Assembly: GCA_028278125.1 (NCBI GenBank)
Contig: JANQEY010000305.1
Coordinates: forward strand, 82,357 to 146,356
DNA: 64,000 nt
Origin: a bacterium
Lineage (GTDB): Bacteria > Electryoneota > Electryoneia > Electryoneales > Electryoneaceae
Reading direction: 5' to 3'
Position 1 is the first letter of the stretch. Each line of letters starts with the position of its first letter. Position numbers and translations under genes: made by a program. Below are positions 17,603 to 27,048 of this stretch, in pieces. The notes under the pieces were generated by a model that saw only the letters and a list, made by a program, of their open reading frames with translations, had not been told where the DNA came from and did not search any database.

Positions 17603-18964
17603 TTAGTTCGATTCGCTTGCCAACCCAACAACCTCCTTCTTAAATCCACTGAGGAAACGCCAGGCAACAAACCCGGTAATTACTTTTGCTGCGAAAAACC
17701 CAACAAAGAGTCCTTTCACACCAGCCAGAAGACCACCAATCCAGGCGAGTGGAAGCAACAGGAGAATAAACCTGAAGAAAAAGATGATAAAGGCGGTTTT
17801 TGGTCGCCGGATGCCATTAAAAACCGATCCTCCGACACTTGATAACGATTCCAGCATTAACCCTGCCAGGGCGACACGGAGGTAAAATACCAACGGTTCA
17901 ATTACTGTGACTTCAGACGAGAACAACCTGGCTAGTGGACTAGCTGTGGTGGTTATCAACAGGTATATGAATGCTCCGGCTATTATCACGAACTGTTGCG
18001 CACGGTTAATCCCGATAATCAATCGGTCATATTTTTTCGCGCCCCAATGTTGGCCTGTATAGACCATCATTCCCGATGCCATGGCAATCGGGATCATCGC
18101 CGCGAACATCTCGATCCTTGTACCGGCGCCAAATGCAGCAACAGCTTCAGGACCATACGAGGCGACTAGCCTCGTCAACAATCCACTGGAGAGCGGAACC
18201 AGCAGGTGAATGATCGCTGCGTAAATTCCAACTTCCATCACATCCCGCCAGTGTTTGAACATCTCCCTCAGCTTAGGGATCCGCGGATTGATCAGCTTAT
18301 CACGAATTCCGAGGACATATAACGAAGCAACCATTGTCCCGGCACGCGCGATGACTGTCGCCAACGCTGCCCCCTCAAGCTCCATCCGGGGGAATGGACC
18401 AATCCCGAATATTAACAGGGGATCAAGGATAATATTCAGTATTGCGGCGATGGTCATTATCCACATTGGAGTAACTGTATCCCCGGTACCACGAATAGCA
18501 CCGTTTCCCACCATCGGAATCACTACAGCCGCCGCCCCGAAATACCAGATTGTCATATAATCGGATACTAGAGGCAGAATCTCCTCGGTAGCTCCCATCG
18601 CCCGGAAAAGAGGTTTAATGGTCAACAATCCGGCAACAGTAAAGATGACTACAATCAGCATTGCAAGACCAAGACCGTCACGAGTATAACATCTTACCTC
18701 TTCAATCGCCTTTTCGCCGATTTTATTTGAGACAACGGAGGTAAGTCCTACACCGATACCAAGCGTTACACCGTTAAGCAGCATTACAACAGGGAAGGTG
18801 AAGCTCATGGCAGCAAGTTCGAGGGTTCCCAGGCGGGAGACATACCAGGTATCGACAACGCTAAAAATTGTCAATGCCAGCATACCCACAAGCATCGGCC
18901 AGGCGAGCTTGATCAGGGCTTTACCGGGATTGTCATCAAATACATAGTTGCGGTTCGTTACCAT
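17603..18964 (-). CDS. MATE family multidrug/sodium antiporter
   Basis: 453 residues with twelve predicted helices in two homologous halves. The N-terminal half has KLAWPMLVGMLALTIFSVVD (about 13-32) and GAIRGTGDTVTPM, and the second half repeats the pattern with SVGGSVFNGIRRPKTAF; both are MATE signatures. Such proteins export cationic drugs or metabolites using sodium or proton gradients. It is monocistronic and convergent with the PPOX gene. Its last codons are duplicated downstream across a hairpin repeat. Substrate unknown. Confidence 0.9.
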   Translation of the reverse strand: MVTNRNYVFDDNPGKALIKLAWPMLVGMLALTIFSVVDTWYVSRLGTLELAAMSFTFPVVMLLNGVTLGIGVGLTSVVSNKIGEKAIEEVRCYTRDGLGLAMLIVVIFTVAGLLTIKPLFRAMGATEEILPLVSDYMTIWYFGAAAVVIPMVGNGAIRGTGDTVTPMWIMTIAAILNIILDPLLIFGIGPFPRMELEGAALATVIARAGTMVASLYVLGIRDKLINPRIPKLREMFKHWRDVMEVGIYAAIIHLLVPLSSGLLTRLVASYGPEAVAAFGAGTRIEMFAAMIPIAMASGMMVYTGQHWGAKKYDRLIIGINRAQQFVIIAGAFIYLLITTTASPLARLFSSEVTVIEPLVFYLRVALAGLMLESLSSVGGSVFNGIRRPKTAFIIFFFRFILLLLPLAWIGGLLAGVKGLFVGFFAAKVITGFVAWRFLSGFKKEVVGLASESN

Positions 18965-19057
18965 ATGGGATCAGGTCGAGATGGTCATCAGTTTCATTTT
19001 ATGGTATATATTGTACGCATTATATATTTTTTATACCAGTCGAAACTAGTATTATGA

Positions 19058-19234
19058 GTAGCCCGGGTTGCGCGTTTTTTGCGAACCCGGGAAACCATTG
19101 GTGTCGTTGCGAGGTTTACCCGCCGTGGCGGGAAGCGACCTGTCCGCAATAGTTTTATCGAAGGTGGAAGCGACGAACCGAAACGTCAGCGTAGCTCGGT
19201 GGGTGCTGTTGTCCGCCAACAAAGCAATCTCACT
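19058..19234 (+). repeat. Family-A hairpin followed by family-B repeat, copy 5
   Basis: The 357-bp gap 18965-19321 contains a family-A hairpin (19058-19092) and a family-B copy (19101-19234) that begins GTGTCGTTGCGAGG and ends AAAGCAATCTCACTGG. It holds the GTAGCTC element and the stem GGTGG/CCGCC (19199-19218, one G-T pair). No coding sequence is visible; the remaining bases carry the promoters of the flanking genes, not resolved by eye. Confidence 0.72.
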
Positions 19235-19321
19235 GGACATCTGCACATTTGTTTATTAATTTTCGAGTCATTAACGAATGATTTTGAAATACTTTCCACC
19301 TTTAACTGATCGGGGACAAAA

Positions 19322-20302
19322 GTGGAAAAATACAGTTTTGACGAATTCAGGGTTCAGCTGAACGAACGTCGCGAAAAGCTTCTCAAGGCAAAATCAAGTT
19401 TCGAAAAACAAGCTGATTTTGAAACTCTTTTGAATGATGTTGATCATGCCCTCGAAAAAATTAATAAAGGCAACTATGGTGAGTGTGACGGATGTAATGG
19501 TGATATGGAAGTGGATAGGCTTCTTGCCAATCCCTTGGTATCTTTCTGCCTGGATTGTCTGAACGATCAGCAGCAACGCGAACTCGAAGAGGATCTTGAT
19601 CTTGCGTCATCCATCCAAAATACCCTGCTCCCAGAAAACGATGTTGAATGTAACGGTTGGCGTGTTTCCTACCATTACAAACCTGCCGGGCCGGTCAGTG
19701 GTGATTATTGTGATCTTATAACTGCCAATGATAACTGCAAAGATACACTATTTTTCCTTGGTGACGTATCCGGGAAGGGTGTAGCGGCATCAATGCTGAT
19801 GACCCATCTTCACGCCATGTTTCACAGCCTGACTGTTCAGTCTTTACCCTTGGAAGAACTTATTGGTCGTGCGAATCATATATTCTGCGACAGCACTCTT
19901 GCTACACACTATACGACACTTGTGAGCGGTAGATTATTTGAATCGGGGAAGGTACGGCTGTGTAACGCCGGTCATTGCCCGCCTGTTCTTATCAGGGAAA
20001 ATAAAACTACGAGTTATAAGGCAACCGGGATGCCGATAGGAATGTTCTGCAGTGTTGATTACAAGGTCGATGAATTCCAGATGGAAAGTGGCGAAAGTCT
20101 GCTACTACATACAGATGGTTTAAATGAAGTTCAGAACATTAAGGGTGAATATGGACTCGAGAGGGTTGCGGAAATAGCGTCTAATCATCCAAATTTACCT
20201 CCAAATCAACTTATAAATGTATACCTGGATGACCTGAAGAACTTTAATGTTGATCCTGAAACAGTTGACGACCTGACTATTATGGTTATTCATAGAATAT
20301 GA
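19322..20302 (+). CDS. DksA/TraR-type zinc finger fused to a SpoIIE/RsbU-type PP2C phosphatase
   Basis: 326 residues. Residues 1-85 resemble a small DksA/TraR protein: an acidic coiled-coil start (FRVQLNERREKLLKAK), INKGNYGECDGC, and a four-cysteine zinc site C55-x2-C58 ... C76-x2-C79. From about 90, LDLASSIQNTLLPE leads into a PP2C domain with SGDYCD, LGDVSGKGVAAS, NAGHCPP and HTDGLNE, the metal-binding and core motifs of stress phosphatases that dephosphorylate anti-anti-sigma proteins. Start GTG 19322 with GGGGAC upstream. No anti-sigma or STAS partner gene is adjacent. The domain names are firm; the function of the finger in this setting is unknown. Confidence 0.85.
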   Translation: MEKYSFDEFRVQLNERREKLLKAKSSFEKQADFETLLNDVDHALEKINKGNYGECDGCNGDMEVDRLLANPLVSFCLDCLNDQQQRELEEDLDLASSIQNTLLPENDVECNGWRVSYHYKPAGPVSGDYCDLITANDNCKDTLFFLGDVSGKGVAASMLMTHLHAMFHSLTVQSLPLEELIGRANHIFCDSTLATHYTTLVSGRLFESGKVRLCNAGHCPPVLIRENKTTSYKATGMPIGMFCSVDYKVDEFQMESGESLLLHTDGLNEVQNIKGEYGLERVAEIASNHPNLPPNQLINVYLDDLKNFNVDPETVDDLTIMVIHRI

Positions 20303-20322
20303 TAGCGTTTTTTGGAATATAA

Positions 20323-21501
20323 ATGCTGGATAAAATAAACCTGGTAGTTATCGCTCTCCTCCTGGCAGCAGCGCAGGGAATGTTCCTGACGATTTTTATC
20401 CTTCATAAACATGGAAGGATTATTCAAAATCGATTCCTTGCGGGTTTACTGTTTCTCTACTCCTTTGTTCTTGTGTACCTGATGCTTGGCGACCTAGATG
20501 TTTTTATAAATCATCCATACTTAATCGACTATATCCTCGGTTTTGTTTTCCTGGCGCCACCTCTTCATCTGTATTACGCGATTTTCCAATTAAATCCAGG
20601 CAGAAAATTAAAACTTCTCGATGTGATCCATCTTATCCCGTTTGCTGCTTTTGAAATCTCCAGGTTGATCCAGAATCTGTCGGGAAAACCTGAAGATGTT
20701 GAATGGTTCCAGCACCAGGGTGGTCCGGCGTTGTATAACTGGGTGATATTGTTCTATTCGATGGCATATTTAGCAGTGACTATTTATATACTGTTCCGTC
20801 ATGCGAAAAGCAGCCCCAATTACTTGTCGAATATAGAACGAATCCGTTTTGGCTGGTTACGTAACCTTACTTACCTGACTGGTGCGATGCTGCTCCTGTT
20901 TTTTACTGAAAATTTTCTCTTCCTCCAGGGAATCGAAATATCCCATGAATTCAGCTTCAGTTCGTTTATGGTGGCAGTGTATGTCTATACAATCGGTTAT
21001 CTTAGCCTTTTAAAACCGGAGATATTTTCAGTTCCGGAAGCTGAAATAATCCGACTAGGAAAGATGGAAGAGCCTGCAAAAACCACAAAAACTGAACAAG
21101 GTGCAGAATCTACCGGCGCCAAGTATAAAAAATCCGGACTATCAGCTGATCGCGCATCAGAAATAAGCGCCAGGCTCGTTGAACTGATGGAAAAAGAAAA
21201 GCCCTATACCGACTTTAACCTGACCCTTAACAGCCTGGCTGATAAACTTAAAGTTTCTCCACACAACCTTTCAGAGGTTATCAACTCTCGCCTCAACCAG
21301 AATTTTTTCGATTTTGTCAACAGGTATCGTATTGATCACGTTAAAAGGGATTTATCAAATCCATCTAAAAAACATTTTACGGTGATTGCACTCGCCTTTG
21401 AAGCTGGATTCAGGTCCAAATCATCGTTTAATTTGCTCTTCAGAAAGTTCGAGAGCATAACTCCCTCGGAATACCGTAAACAAAACCTCCCTGCCGATTA
21501 A
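20323..21501 (+). CDS. Membrane-bound AraC family regulator (7-helix N-terminus)
   Basis: 392 residues. The first about 230 hold seven hydrophobic helices, a sensor module seen in Bacteroidetes-type AraC regulators. A charged linker (about 240-285) leads to a C-terminal AraC DNA-binding domain, with SLADKLKVSPHNLSEVINSR as the first helix-turn-helix and VIALAFEAGFRSKSSFNLLF as the second, ending PSEYRK. It lies 20 nt after the phosphatase gene and 170 nt before a TonB receptor gene that it could control. The ligand is unknown. Confidence 0.88.
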   Translation: MLDKINLVVIALLLAAAQGMFLTIFILHKHGRIIQNRFLAGLLFLYSFVLVYLMLGDLDVFINHPYLIDYILGFVFLAPPLHLYYAIFQLNPGRKLKLLDVIHLIPFAAFEISRLIQNLSGKPEDVEWFQHQGGPALYNWVILFYSMAYLAVTIYILFRHAKSSPNYLSNIERIRFGWLRNLTYLTGAMLLLFFTENFLFLQGIEISHEFSFSSFMVAVYVYTIGYLSLLKPEIFSVPEAEIIRLGKMEEPAKTTKTEQGAESTGAKYKKSGLSADRASEISARLVELMEKEKPYTDFNLTLNSLADKLKVSPHNLSEVINSRLNQNFFDFVNRYRIDHVKRDLSNPSKKHFTVIALAFEAGFRSKSSFNLLFRKFESITPSEYRKQNLPAD

Positions 21502-21671
21502 TCCTTTCTATTTCAGCATATACAATAATTGACAGGAGTACAAACCGTTGGGATAAAACCCCTATTTGCCTGTATACAGGTTCTTTCCCTTGGGATTGGG
21601 CGATATTGTATCTTAAGAGATCTACTTTTGTGCCGTGAAAACGAGATAGGTGTATCAAGAGAGAGTTAGAA

Positions 21672-24188
21672 ATGAAAAATGGTAACAGCAAAAGTGGAGA
21701 AAATAAGATGCTTCGCATAATCTGGTTATCGATGGTTATAATAACGGTTATCCTATTGGCGCTGGGGCTTGCCGGAAAAGCATGCGCTAATGAAGAATCA
21801 AAGGGTGATATTAAAGGGTATGTCCTCAATTCAACAACTCGCGAACCGATTACCGGGGCAAATGTAGTAGTCACAGGCACCCATAAAGGCGCAGCCACAG
21901 ATCTATCCGGTCAATTTTTGATTAAAAACCTCTTTCCGGGTACATATTCAATCCAGGTAAGTGCGCTCGGGTTCAGTCAAAGAACAATCAGTGAAATTGT
22001 AGTTACTCCGGCAAGAACAAGGTCTGCGGAATTCCTACTCGAACCAGCGCTTATCAAAAGTGAAGAAGTGGTCTTTACCAGGTCCAGCTATATCACCTCA
22101 ACCCCTGAAATGCCCGTTTCTGCCAGGAACCTGCGTTACGAGGAAATCCGGCGTGCTCCTGGTGGTCTTGAAGATGTGCAACGTACAATTCATTCCCTTC
22201 CCGGAATTGTCAGTGAAAATGACCAGGATAACGCGATAGTTGTACGTGGTGGCAGCCCGTTTGAAAACCTGACTGTCATCGAGGGTATCGAAATGAATAA
22301 TACTAATCACCTGACAGTTGGCAGCGAAGGTCAAGGAAACGGTGGGCCGATCAACGCTCTGAATACGGAATTTCTACAGGACGTAACATTCGCCTCTGGT
22401 GGTTTTTCAGCGAAATATGGCGATAAAATGTCCAGCGTTCTTGAACTGGAATTACGTGATGGCAACCGCGAAAGGTTTTCAGGTGCTGCGGATCTCAACA
22501 TGGTGGGTATTGGTGGTTACCTGGAGGGACCCGTCAACAATGGTAAAGGAAGTATAATTGCATCTTTCCGAAAATCATACCTCGATCTTATCCCCGAGGA
22601 ATCCGTTAATGTCGATTCATGGCCCCAGTACTGGAATACCCAATTTAAACTGAGTTATGACCTGTCGTCCCGTCACAAATTGTCGATCAACTGTCTCTAT
22701 CTCGAGGATAAAGTTGCCAATGAACCGGATATCGAGGAAGATGAAAACGGTAACCTGTCTGATGACAATGATGCCCTTAACCTCAATACGGAACGGTACA
22801 TGCTGGGTGCTCGACTAAGGAGTGTCTGGGGACCTGGATTTACCGATCTCGTGATGGCACGTTCTTTCGCGTATACCCACTGGAACTTTTTTGAGCTGAA
22901 AGGTGATATCTACAACAATTACCTTCACCGTACTTTGTCAAGCAAGCGAGAAGAGATTTACGACCAGTTTCATCTTCACTGGAACGGGAAAGGCTTCGGC
23001 AACGATAAATTCTCCGCAGGTATCAGCCTGAAGCCTGTTACATATAAATACCGCTTCTGGGCAGAAGGCGATTCAATTCTCTATGACGATGATTACCTCG
23101 GGCGGGATCCGGATACCGATCCCGATATGTTCTACTATGACGACCAGTTTGAAGCCCTCGAGGAGAGAGGTTTAAAATATTCCAGTTACCTGCAATACAC
23201 CTGGCGTCCCTTAAGAAACCTCGATTTGACAGCAGGCGTCCGTCATGATGGATTTGATTATCCCGGCAAGGATGTTGTTGGTCCTCGAATATCATCGAGC
23301 TGGGAATTTATCCCACGATGGTCTATGAATCTTGCCTGGGGTACATATTACCAGTCACAGGACCCATCGATATATATGAACCGCGAAGGACGTGATAAAA
23401 ATAAGAATCTGCCTTACAGCCGTGCCGATCAGTACATCGCTGGAATTACATATGCGCCTAAATCCTCGACAATGTTTTCCCTGGAAGGTTTTTACAAAGA
23501 TTATCAAAACCTGCTTGTAGCTGAAGAGGAAATTGTCCGCGAACAGACAGGCGACAAACGTTTCCAAAGCGATTATTACCTGGCTGAACGTGAAAAGGAA
23601 GCGTGGGGTATAGAATTATTCGCTCAGCAGAAGTTGATGACTAACTGGTATGGTTCTCTCAGCTATTCCTATGGAAACGCAGAGGCTGAAGATCCCGCTT
23701 ATGGGTCATTCCCCTCAAGCTTTGACTACAGGCATGTATTGACTACTACACTTGGGTATAAAACCAGCCTGGTAGAAAATGCCACCTACCGTAATTTCCT
23801 CCATAAACCATGGGGATGGTGGCTCTGGATACTTCCCCTCAATGGTAATGAAGTTACATTTTCCACACGTTACCGTTACATGAGCGGCAGGCCATACACC
23901 AGCCAGGTTTACTACGGGGATGGTGAAATGTCACCTGAACCTATCCATGAAGGCCATTGGGAAGACAGTGGAATTAATAATTCCAGGTACCCGGACTACA
24001 GCCGCTGGGATATCCGTTTCGACAGTAAACATTTTTATGGTAAAAGTGCGTTTATCTTTTACCTGGAGGTGGAAAATGTTGACGATCACCTTAATGTAGC
24101 TGATTATGACTACAAGGATAATGGCGATCGCGAAACGCAATTCCAGTTCAGGCAATTATATGTCCTTGGCTTGAGGTACGAGTTCTAA
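21672..24188 (+). CDS. TonB-dependent outer-membrane receptor with carboxypeptidase-like N-terminal domain
   Basis: 838 residues: signal peptide, a beta-sandwich (GYVLNSTTREPITGANVVVT, about 50-125), plug domain (RRAPGGLEDVQRTIHSLPGI, DNAIVVRGGSPFENLTVIEG) and a long barrel ending LYVLGLRYEF with a terminal aromatic. The layout is the SusC-like family, though a SusD partner is absent. ATG 21708 (MLRIIWLSMV, with GGAGAAA upstream) gives a more usual signal peptide than ATG 21672; either is possible. The substrate cannot be told. It follows a membrane AraC regulator. Confidence 0.88.
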   Translation: MKNGNSKSGENKMLRIIWLSMVIITVILLALGLAGKACANEESKGDIKGYVLNSTTREPITGANVVVTGTHKGAATDLSGQFLIKNLFPGTYSIQVSALGFSQRTISEIVVTPARTRSAEFLLEPALIKSEEVVFTRSSYITSTPEMPVSARNLRYEEIRRAPGGLEDVQRTIHSLPGIVSENDQDNAIVVRGGSPFENLTVIEGIEMNNTNHLTVGSEGQGNGGPINALNTEFLQDVTFASGGFSAKYGDKMSSVLELELRDGNRERFSGAADLNMVGIGGYLEGPVNNGKGSIIASFRKSYLDLIPEESVNVDSWPQYWNTQFKLSYDLSSRHKLSINCLYLEDKVANEPDIEEDENGNLSDDNDALNLNTERYMLGARLRSVWGPGFTDLVMARSFAYTHWNFFELKGDIYNNYLHRTLSSKREEIYDQFHLHWNGKGFGNDKFSAGISLKPVTYKYRFWAEGDSILYDDDYLGRDPDTDPDMFYYDDQFEALEERGLKYSSYLQYTWRPLRNLDLTAGVRHDGFDYPGKDVVGPRISSSWEFIPRWSMNLAWGTYYQSQDPSIYMNREGRDKNKNLPYSRADQYIAGITYAPKSSTMFSLEGFYKDYQNLLVAEEEIVREQTGDKRFQSDYYLAEREKEAWGIELFAQQKLMTNWYGSLSYSYGNAEAEDPAYGSFPSSFDYRHVLTTTLGYKTSLVENATYRNFLHKPWGWWLWILPLNGNEVTFSTRYRYMSGRPYTSQVYYGDGEMSPEPIHEGHWEDSGINNSRYPDYSRWDIRFDSKHFYGKSAFIFYLEVENVDDHLNVADYDYKDNGDRETQFQFRQLYVLGLRYEF

Positions 24189-24297
24189 GATGGATTTCTC
24201 CTGGCCAAACCTGAAAAGAATCAACAATTTAATCGTCTCCACTTGTATATTATAAGAATTAACAACTCTTTACGGGCGAGGAGGCGATTTTTCACAT

Positions 24298-24326
24298 TTG
24301 ACTCAATAAAGTTTGTTTGTTAAATT
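24298..24326 (+). promoter_or_regulatory. Sigma70-like promoter of ilvE
   Basis: TTGACT (24298-24303), 17-bp spacer, TAAATT (24321-24326), 62 bp before the ilvE ATG. It is a close match to the -35 and -10 consensus and is the only good pair in this gap. Inferred by eye. Confidence 0.6.
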
Positions 24327-24388
24327 CGAATTCAGTCATTGTAAGCAATTTTTTGTGCTTAATTTCACTAAAAGAAGGTCAATTTACC

Positions 24389-25417
24389 ATGGAAAAAGCA
24401 GACTTGAACTGGCCGGAACTACCATTTGGGTATATGAAAACGAATTGCCATCTTGAATACTATTTCAGGGATGGTAAATGGGATGATGGACAAGCGGTTG
24501 AGGATGATACGATTAACCTGAACATCGCGGCTTCGTGCCTCCATTATGGTCAGGAATGTTTTGAAGGTATCAAGGTATTTGGAAATCCGGAAGGTGGAGC
24601 ACAGATTTTTCGGGTGGAGGAGAACGCCAAGCGGATGGTTCGATCTGCAACAAAAATCATGATGGAGCCATTCCCGGAGGATATGTTCAAGGAAGCTATC
24701 TTTAAATTGGTAAAACTGAACAAAGAATTTATCCCTCCCCATGGAAGTGGAGCTGCACTCTACATCCGTCCGCTGATACTGGGTATCTCGGGATTAATCG
24801 GTGTAAAACCATCAACCGATTACCTGTTCATGGTTTTCTGCACACCGGTAGGCCCATATTTTAAAACCGGCTTTAAACCGGTGAAATTGATAGTTGAAGA
24901 AGAAGTTGACCGTGCAGCGCCAAAAGGTGTTGGAGATGTGAAGGTTGGTGGAAATTATGCAGCGGGAATGCGTGCATCGATCAGGGCACACCAGGCTGGC
25001 TATACCGAAGTTCTGTACCTTGACGCAGCCAGGAAAGAGTTTATCGACGAATCCGGCCCAGCGAATTTCTTCGGAATAACCCCGGATAACAAGTATGTCA
25101 CCCCAGCGTCGGAATCAATCCTTCCAAGTATTACCAACATGAGCCTGATGACCCTGGCAAAAGATATGGGAATGGAAGTGGAAAAACGCCCGATTCATGT
25201 TAACGAACTGTTTTACATGAAAGAGGCTGGGTGCTGCGGAACGGCGGCGGTGATCACACCGGTGAAAAGCATCACTCATAATAATCATACAGTTACTTAC
25301 TGTGAAACCGATGAGGTAGGACCTACATGCAAAGCGCTGTATGAGAAACTGACAGCTATTCAGACGGGTGTTGCTGAAGACAAGTATAACTGGATTGAGA
25401 AAATCCCACTGGACTGA
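24389..25417 (+). CDS. ilvE: Branched-chain amino acid aminotransferase
   Basis: Fold-type IV pyridoxal-phosphate enzyme that interconverts leucine, isoleucine and valine with their 2-oxo acids. 342 residues from ATG 24389, preceded by AAAGAAGG. Motifs: LHYGQECFEGIKVF (about 51-64), RPLILGISG, GDVKVGGNYAAGMRA with the catalytic lysine in VKVGGNY, and VLYLDAARKEFIDESGPANFF, which matches the type II branched-chain enzyme. The C-terminal GCCGTAAVITPVKSI is also typical. It has its own promoter and a strong terminator, so it is monocistronic. Confidence 0.95.
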   Translation: MEKADLNWPELPFGYMKTNCHLEYYFRDGKWDDGQAVEDDTINLNIAASCLHYGQECFEGIKVFGNPEGGAQIFRVEENAKRMVRSATKIMMEPFPEDMFKEAIFKLVKLNKEFIPPHGSGAALYIRPLILGISGLIGVKPSTDYLFMVFCTPVGPYFKTGFKPVKLIVEEEVDRAAPKGVGDVKVGGNYAAGMRASIRAHQAGYTEVLYLDAARKEFIDESGPANFFGITPDNKYVTPASESILPSITNMSLMTLAKDMGMEVEKRPIHVNELFYMKEAGCCGTAAVITPVKSITHNNHTVTYCETDEVGPTCKALYEKLTAIQTGVAEDKYNWIEKIPLD

Positions 25418-25461
25418 TAGCCCAGGTTCGGATAAAGCAACAACATAGATTTTACTCCAGT

Positions 25462-25490
25462 AACAGGCTCACAGGTTATGTGAGCCTGTT
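25462..25490 (+). terminator. Intrinsic terminator after ilvE
   Basis: A perfect 12-bp stem AACAGGCTCACA / TGTGAGCCTGTT around a 5-base loop, followed by TTCATTT. The rest of the 339-bp gap 25418-25756 shows a remnant of a family-A repeat near 25418 and no coding sequence. Confidence 0.85.
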
Positions 25491-25756
25491 TTCATTTATC
25501 ATCAGAAGCCTCTCGATTTTTTCAATTATTCCATGTCTTTTCTGGCAGGCTTGGCTGATGATTATGTAAATTGACTTTAGCGCAGATCGCACTAAAACTA
25601 GTCTTGCTTTACCCACGTGCTTCAACTTCCTTGAATTATTTCGCACAGCTTCTTAACAAAAATCTATATCTCGCAATAGAAATATTTCAAACCATTTTAC
25701 AAGTGGTAGATCAAATTTTGTCACCTGCTGTCAATAAAACAGAAAGGAGCTCAATT

Positions 25757-26227
25757 ATGACTGCCGACAAGGGATTAAAGGGCCAAGAACTGTTCGCGAA
25801 ACTGAATGTTGACGAGATTAACCAGCTTGATCGTTTTTCACATGTTAAAGAGTTCAAAAAGGACGAAATAATCTTTGAATATGGCCAGGTATGTTCTCAC
25901 ATCTACATGCTGATGAGTGGGACGGTTTTCCTGATGCTACCGGCTAATCCAGCGGACTACAGTTTTGCTATTGCTGAGATCGAAAAGAACGAGATATTCG
26001 GGCTGTCGCCTATTCTTAAATCACCACGTTACACCGCGCAGGCGAAATGCCATAACGATTGCAAAGTTCTGGCAATTGAGGCTGAACCGTTTATGAAGAT
26101 GCTCGATGCCAACCATAATGTTGGTCTCGGTATTCTTAACGAGGTCGCAAGGATCTACTACCTTCGTTACCTCGATATCCTGAGAAAACTCCAGGATATA
26201 GTCAGCCATGTTTCGATTGTGAAATAA
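25757..26227 (+). CDS. Cyclic nucleotide-binding domain protein without a DNA-binding domain
   Basis: 156 residues from ATG 25757, which has AAAGGAG at 7 nt; an upstream in-frame extension has no ribosome site. The protein is one cNMP-binding jelly-roll: FSHVKEFKKDEIIFEYGQ, HIYMLMSGTVFLML and EIEKNEIFGLSPILKSPRYT. The C-terminus ends after the long helix where Crp/Fnr proteins would continue into helix-turn-helix. It may act by protein contact. The arginine of the cAMP pocket is not clearly placed. No partner gene identified. Confidence 0.78.
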   Translation: MTADKGLKGQELFAKLNVDEINQLDRFSHVKEFKKDEIIFEYGQVCSHIYMLMSGTVFLMLPANPADYSFAIAEIEKNEIFGLSPILKSPRYTAQAKCHNDCKVLAIEAEPFMKMLDANHNVGLGILNEVARIYYLRYLDILRKLQDIVSHVSIVK

Positions 26228-26302
26228 ACGGCATAAATGTTCTAAGTAATTATTTTATTAAATTCTTGATATGCAAACCGGATTGCGTAACAGGAGCTGA
26301 CT

Positions 26303-26791
26303 ATGCTTTTTGCCCGCAATTTATTCAGGATAATTTTACTGGTAATAATTGTCCTGGTCCTGAGTTTCATCCTGTGTTCATGTGCGAATAAACAGGAATC
26401 ACGGGAAGAGGATATTTCCCGGATAAAACAATTCATGGAAACATCGGGTCAGGCAGTAAATGATGGTGATGCTCAAGCTCAAGTAGCCCGTTTCACCCAG
26501 GACGGTATATACATGTGGCCTGATCATCCTTCAATACAGGGACGTGAAGAGTTGTTAGAATTCTTCACAGACCGGTTTTTAAAAGTTGATGTCAAGCTTG
26601 AAAACAGGTCGGAAGAGCTGAAGGTGTTTGACGGATGGGCATTTGAACGCGGGACCTATACAGCCGAAATCAGCCCTAAAGCTTTTGATACTTTGATTAC
26701 AGTCCATGGAAAATACCTGAGTATCCTGCAGCGCCAGGATGACGGAAACTGGCTTGTCTCCAGGCGTATTAGAAACCAGGATCATCCATAA
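26303..26791 (+). CDS. Lipoprotein with NTF2/SnoaL-like (DUF4440) domain
   Basis: 162 residues. The N-terminus has a hydrophobic stretch and lipobox-like LCSC at about 26-29. The mature part, ISRIKQFMETSGQAVNDGDA, ... HPSIQGREELLEFF ... DNWLVSRRI-type ending, is the cone-shaped alpha+beta fold of DUF4440 proteins, which bind small hydrophobic molecules or act as enzymes. The specific role is unknown. It is probably anchored in a periplasm-facing membrane. Confidence 0.72.
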   Translation: MLFARNLFRIILLVIIVLVLSFILCSCANKQESREEDISRIKQFMETSGQAVNDGDAQAQVARFTQDGIYMWPDHPSIQGREELLEFFTDRFLKVDVKLENRSEELKVFDGWAFERGTYTAEISPKAFDTLITVHGKYLSILQRQDDGNWLVSRRIRNQDHP

Positions 26792-27048
26792 AAAAGTGGT
26801 AATACATTCCAACTGATTTATACTTGTCAGTGATAATTATGTCTGACGTATTGAGATAAATTTATAGTTCCAGCCTCACAAATCTTGACAACCCGAACAG
26901 CCATACTGTAATATAAAACCGAAATTCTTACCGGGCTGCCAGGCATAGATTTTCCGAATAATCGTTTCAAATAATTACCGTTGACGGCATGTTTCGTCCC
27001 GGATATCGTGCTTTGTGTTAAAACATAAATTTTCTCGAGGTAAACAAA

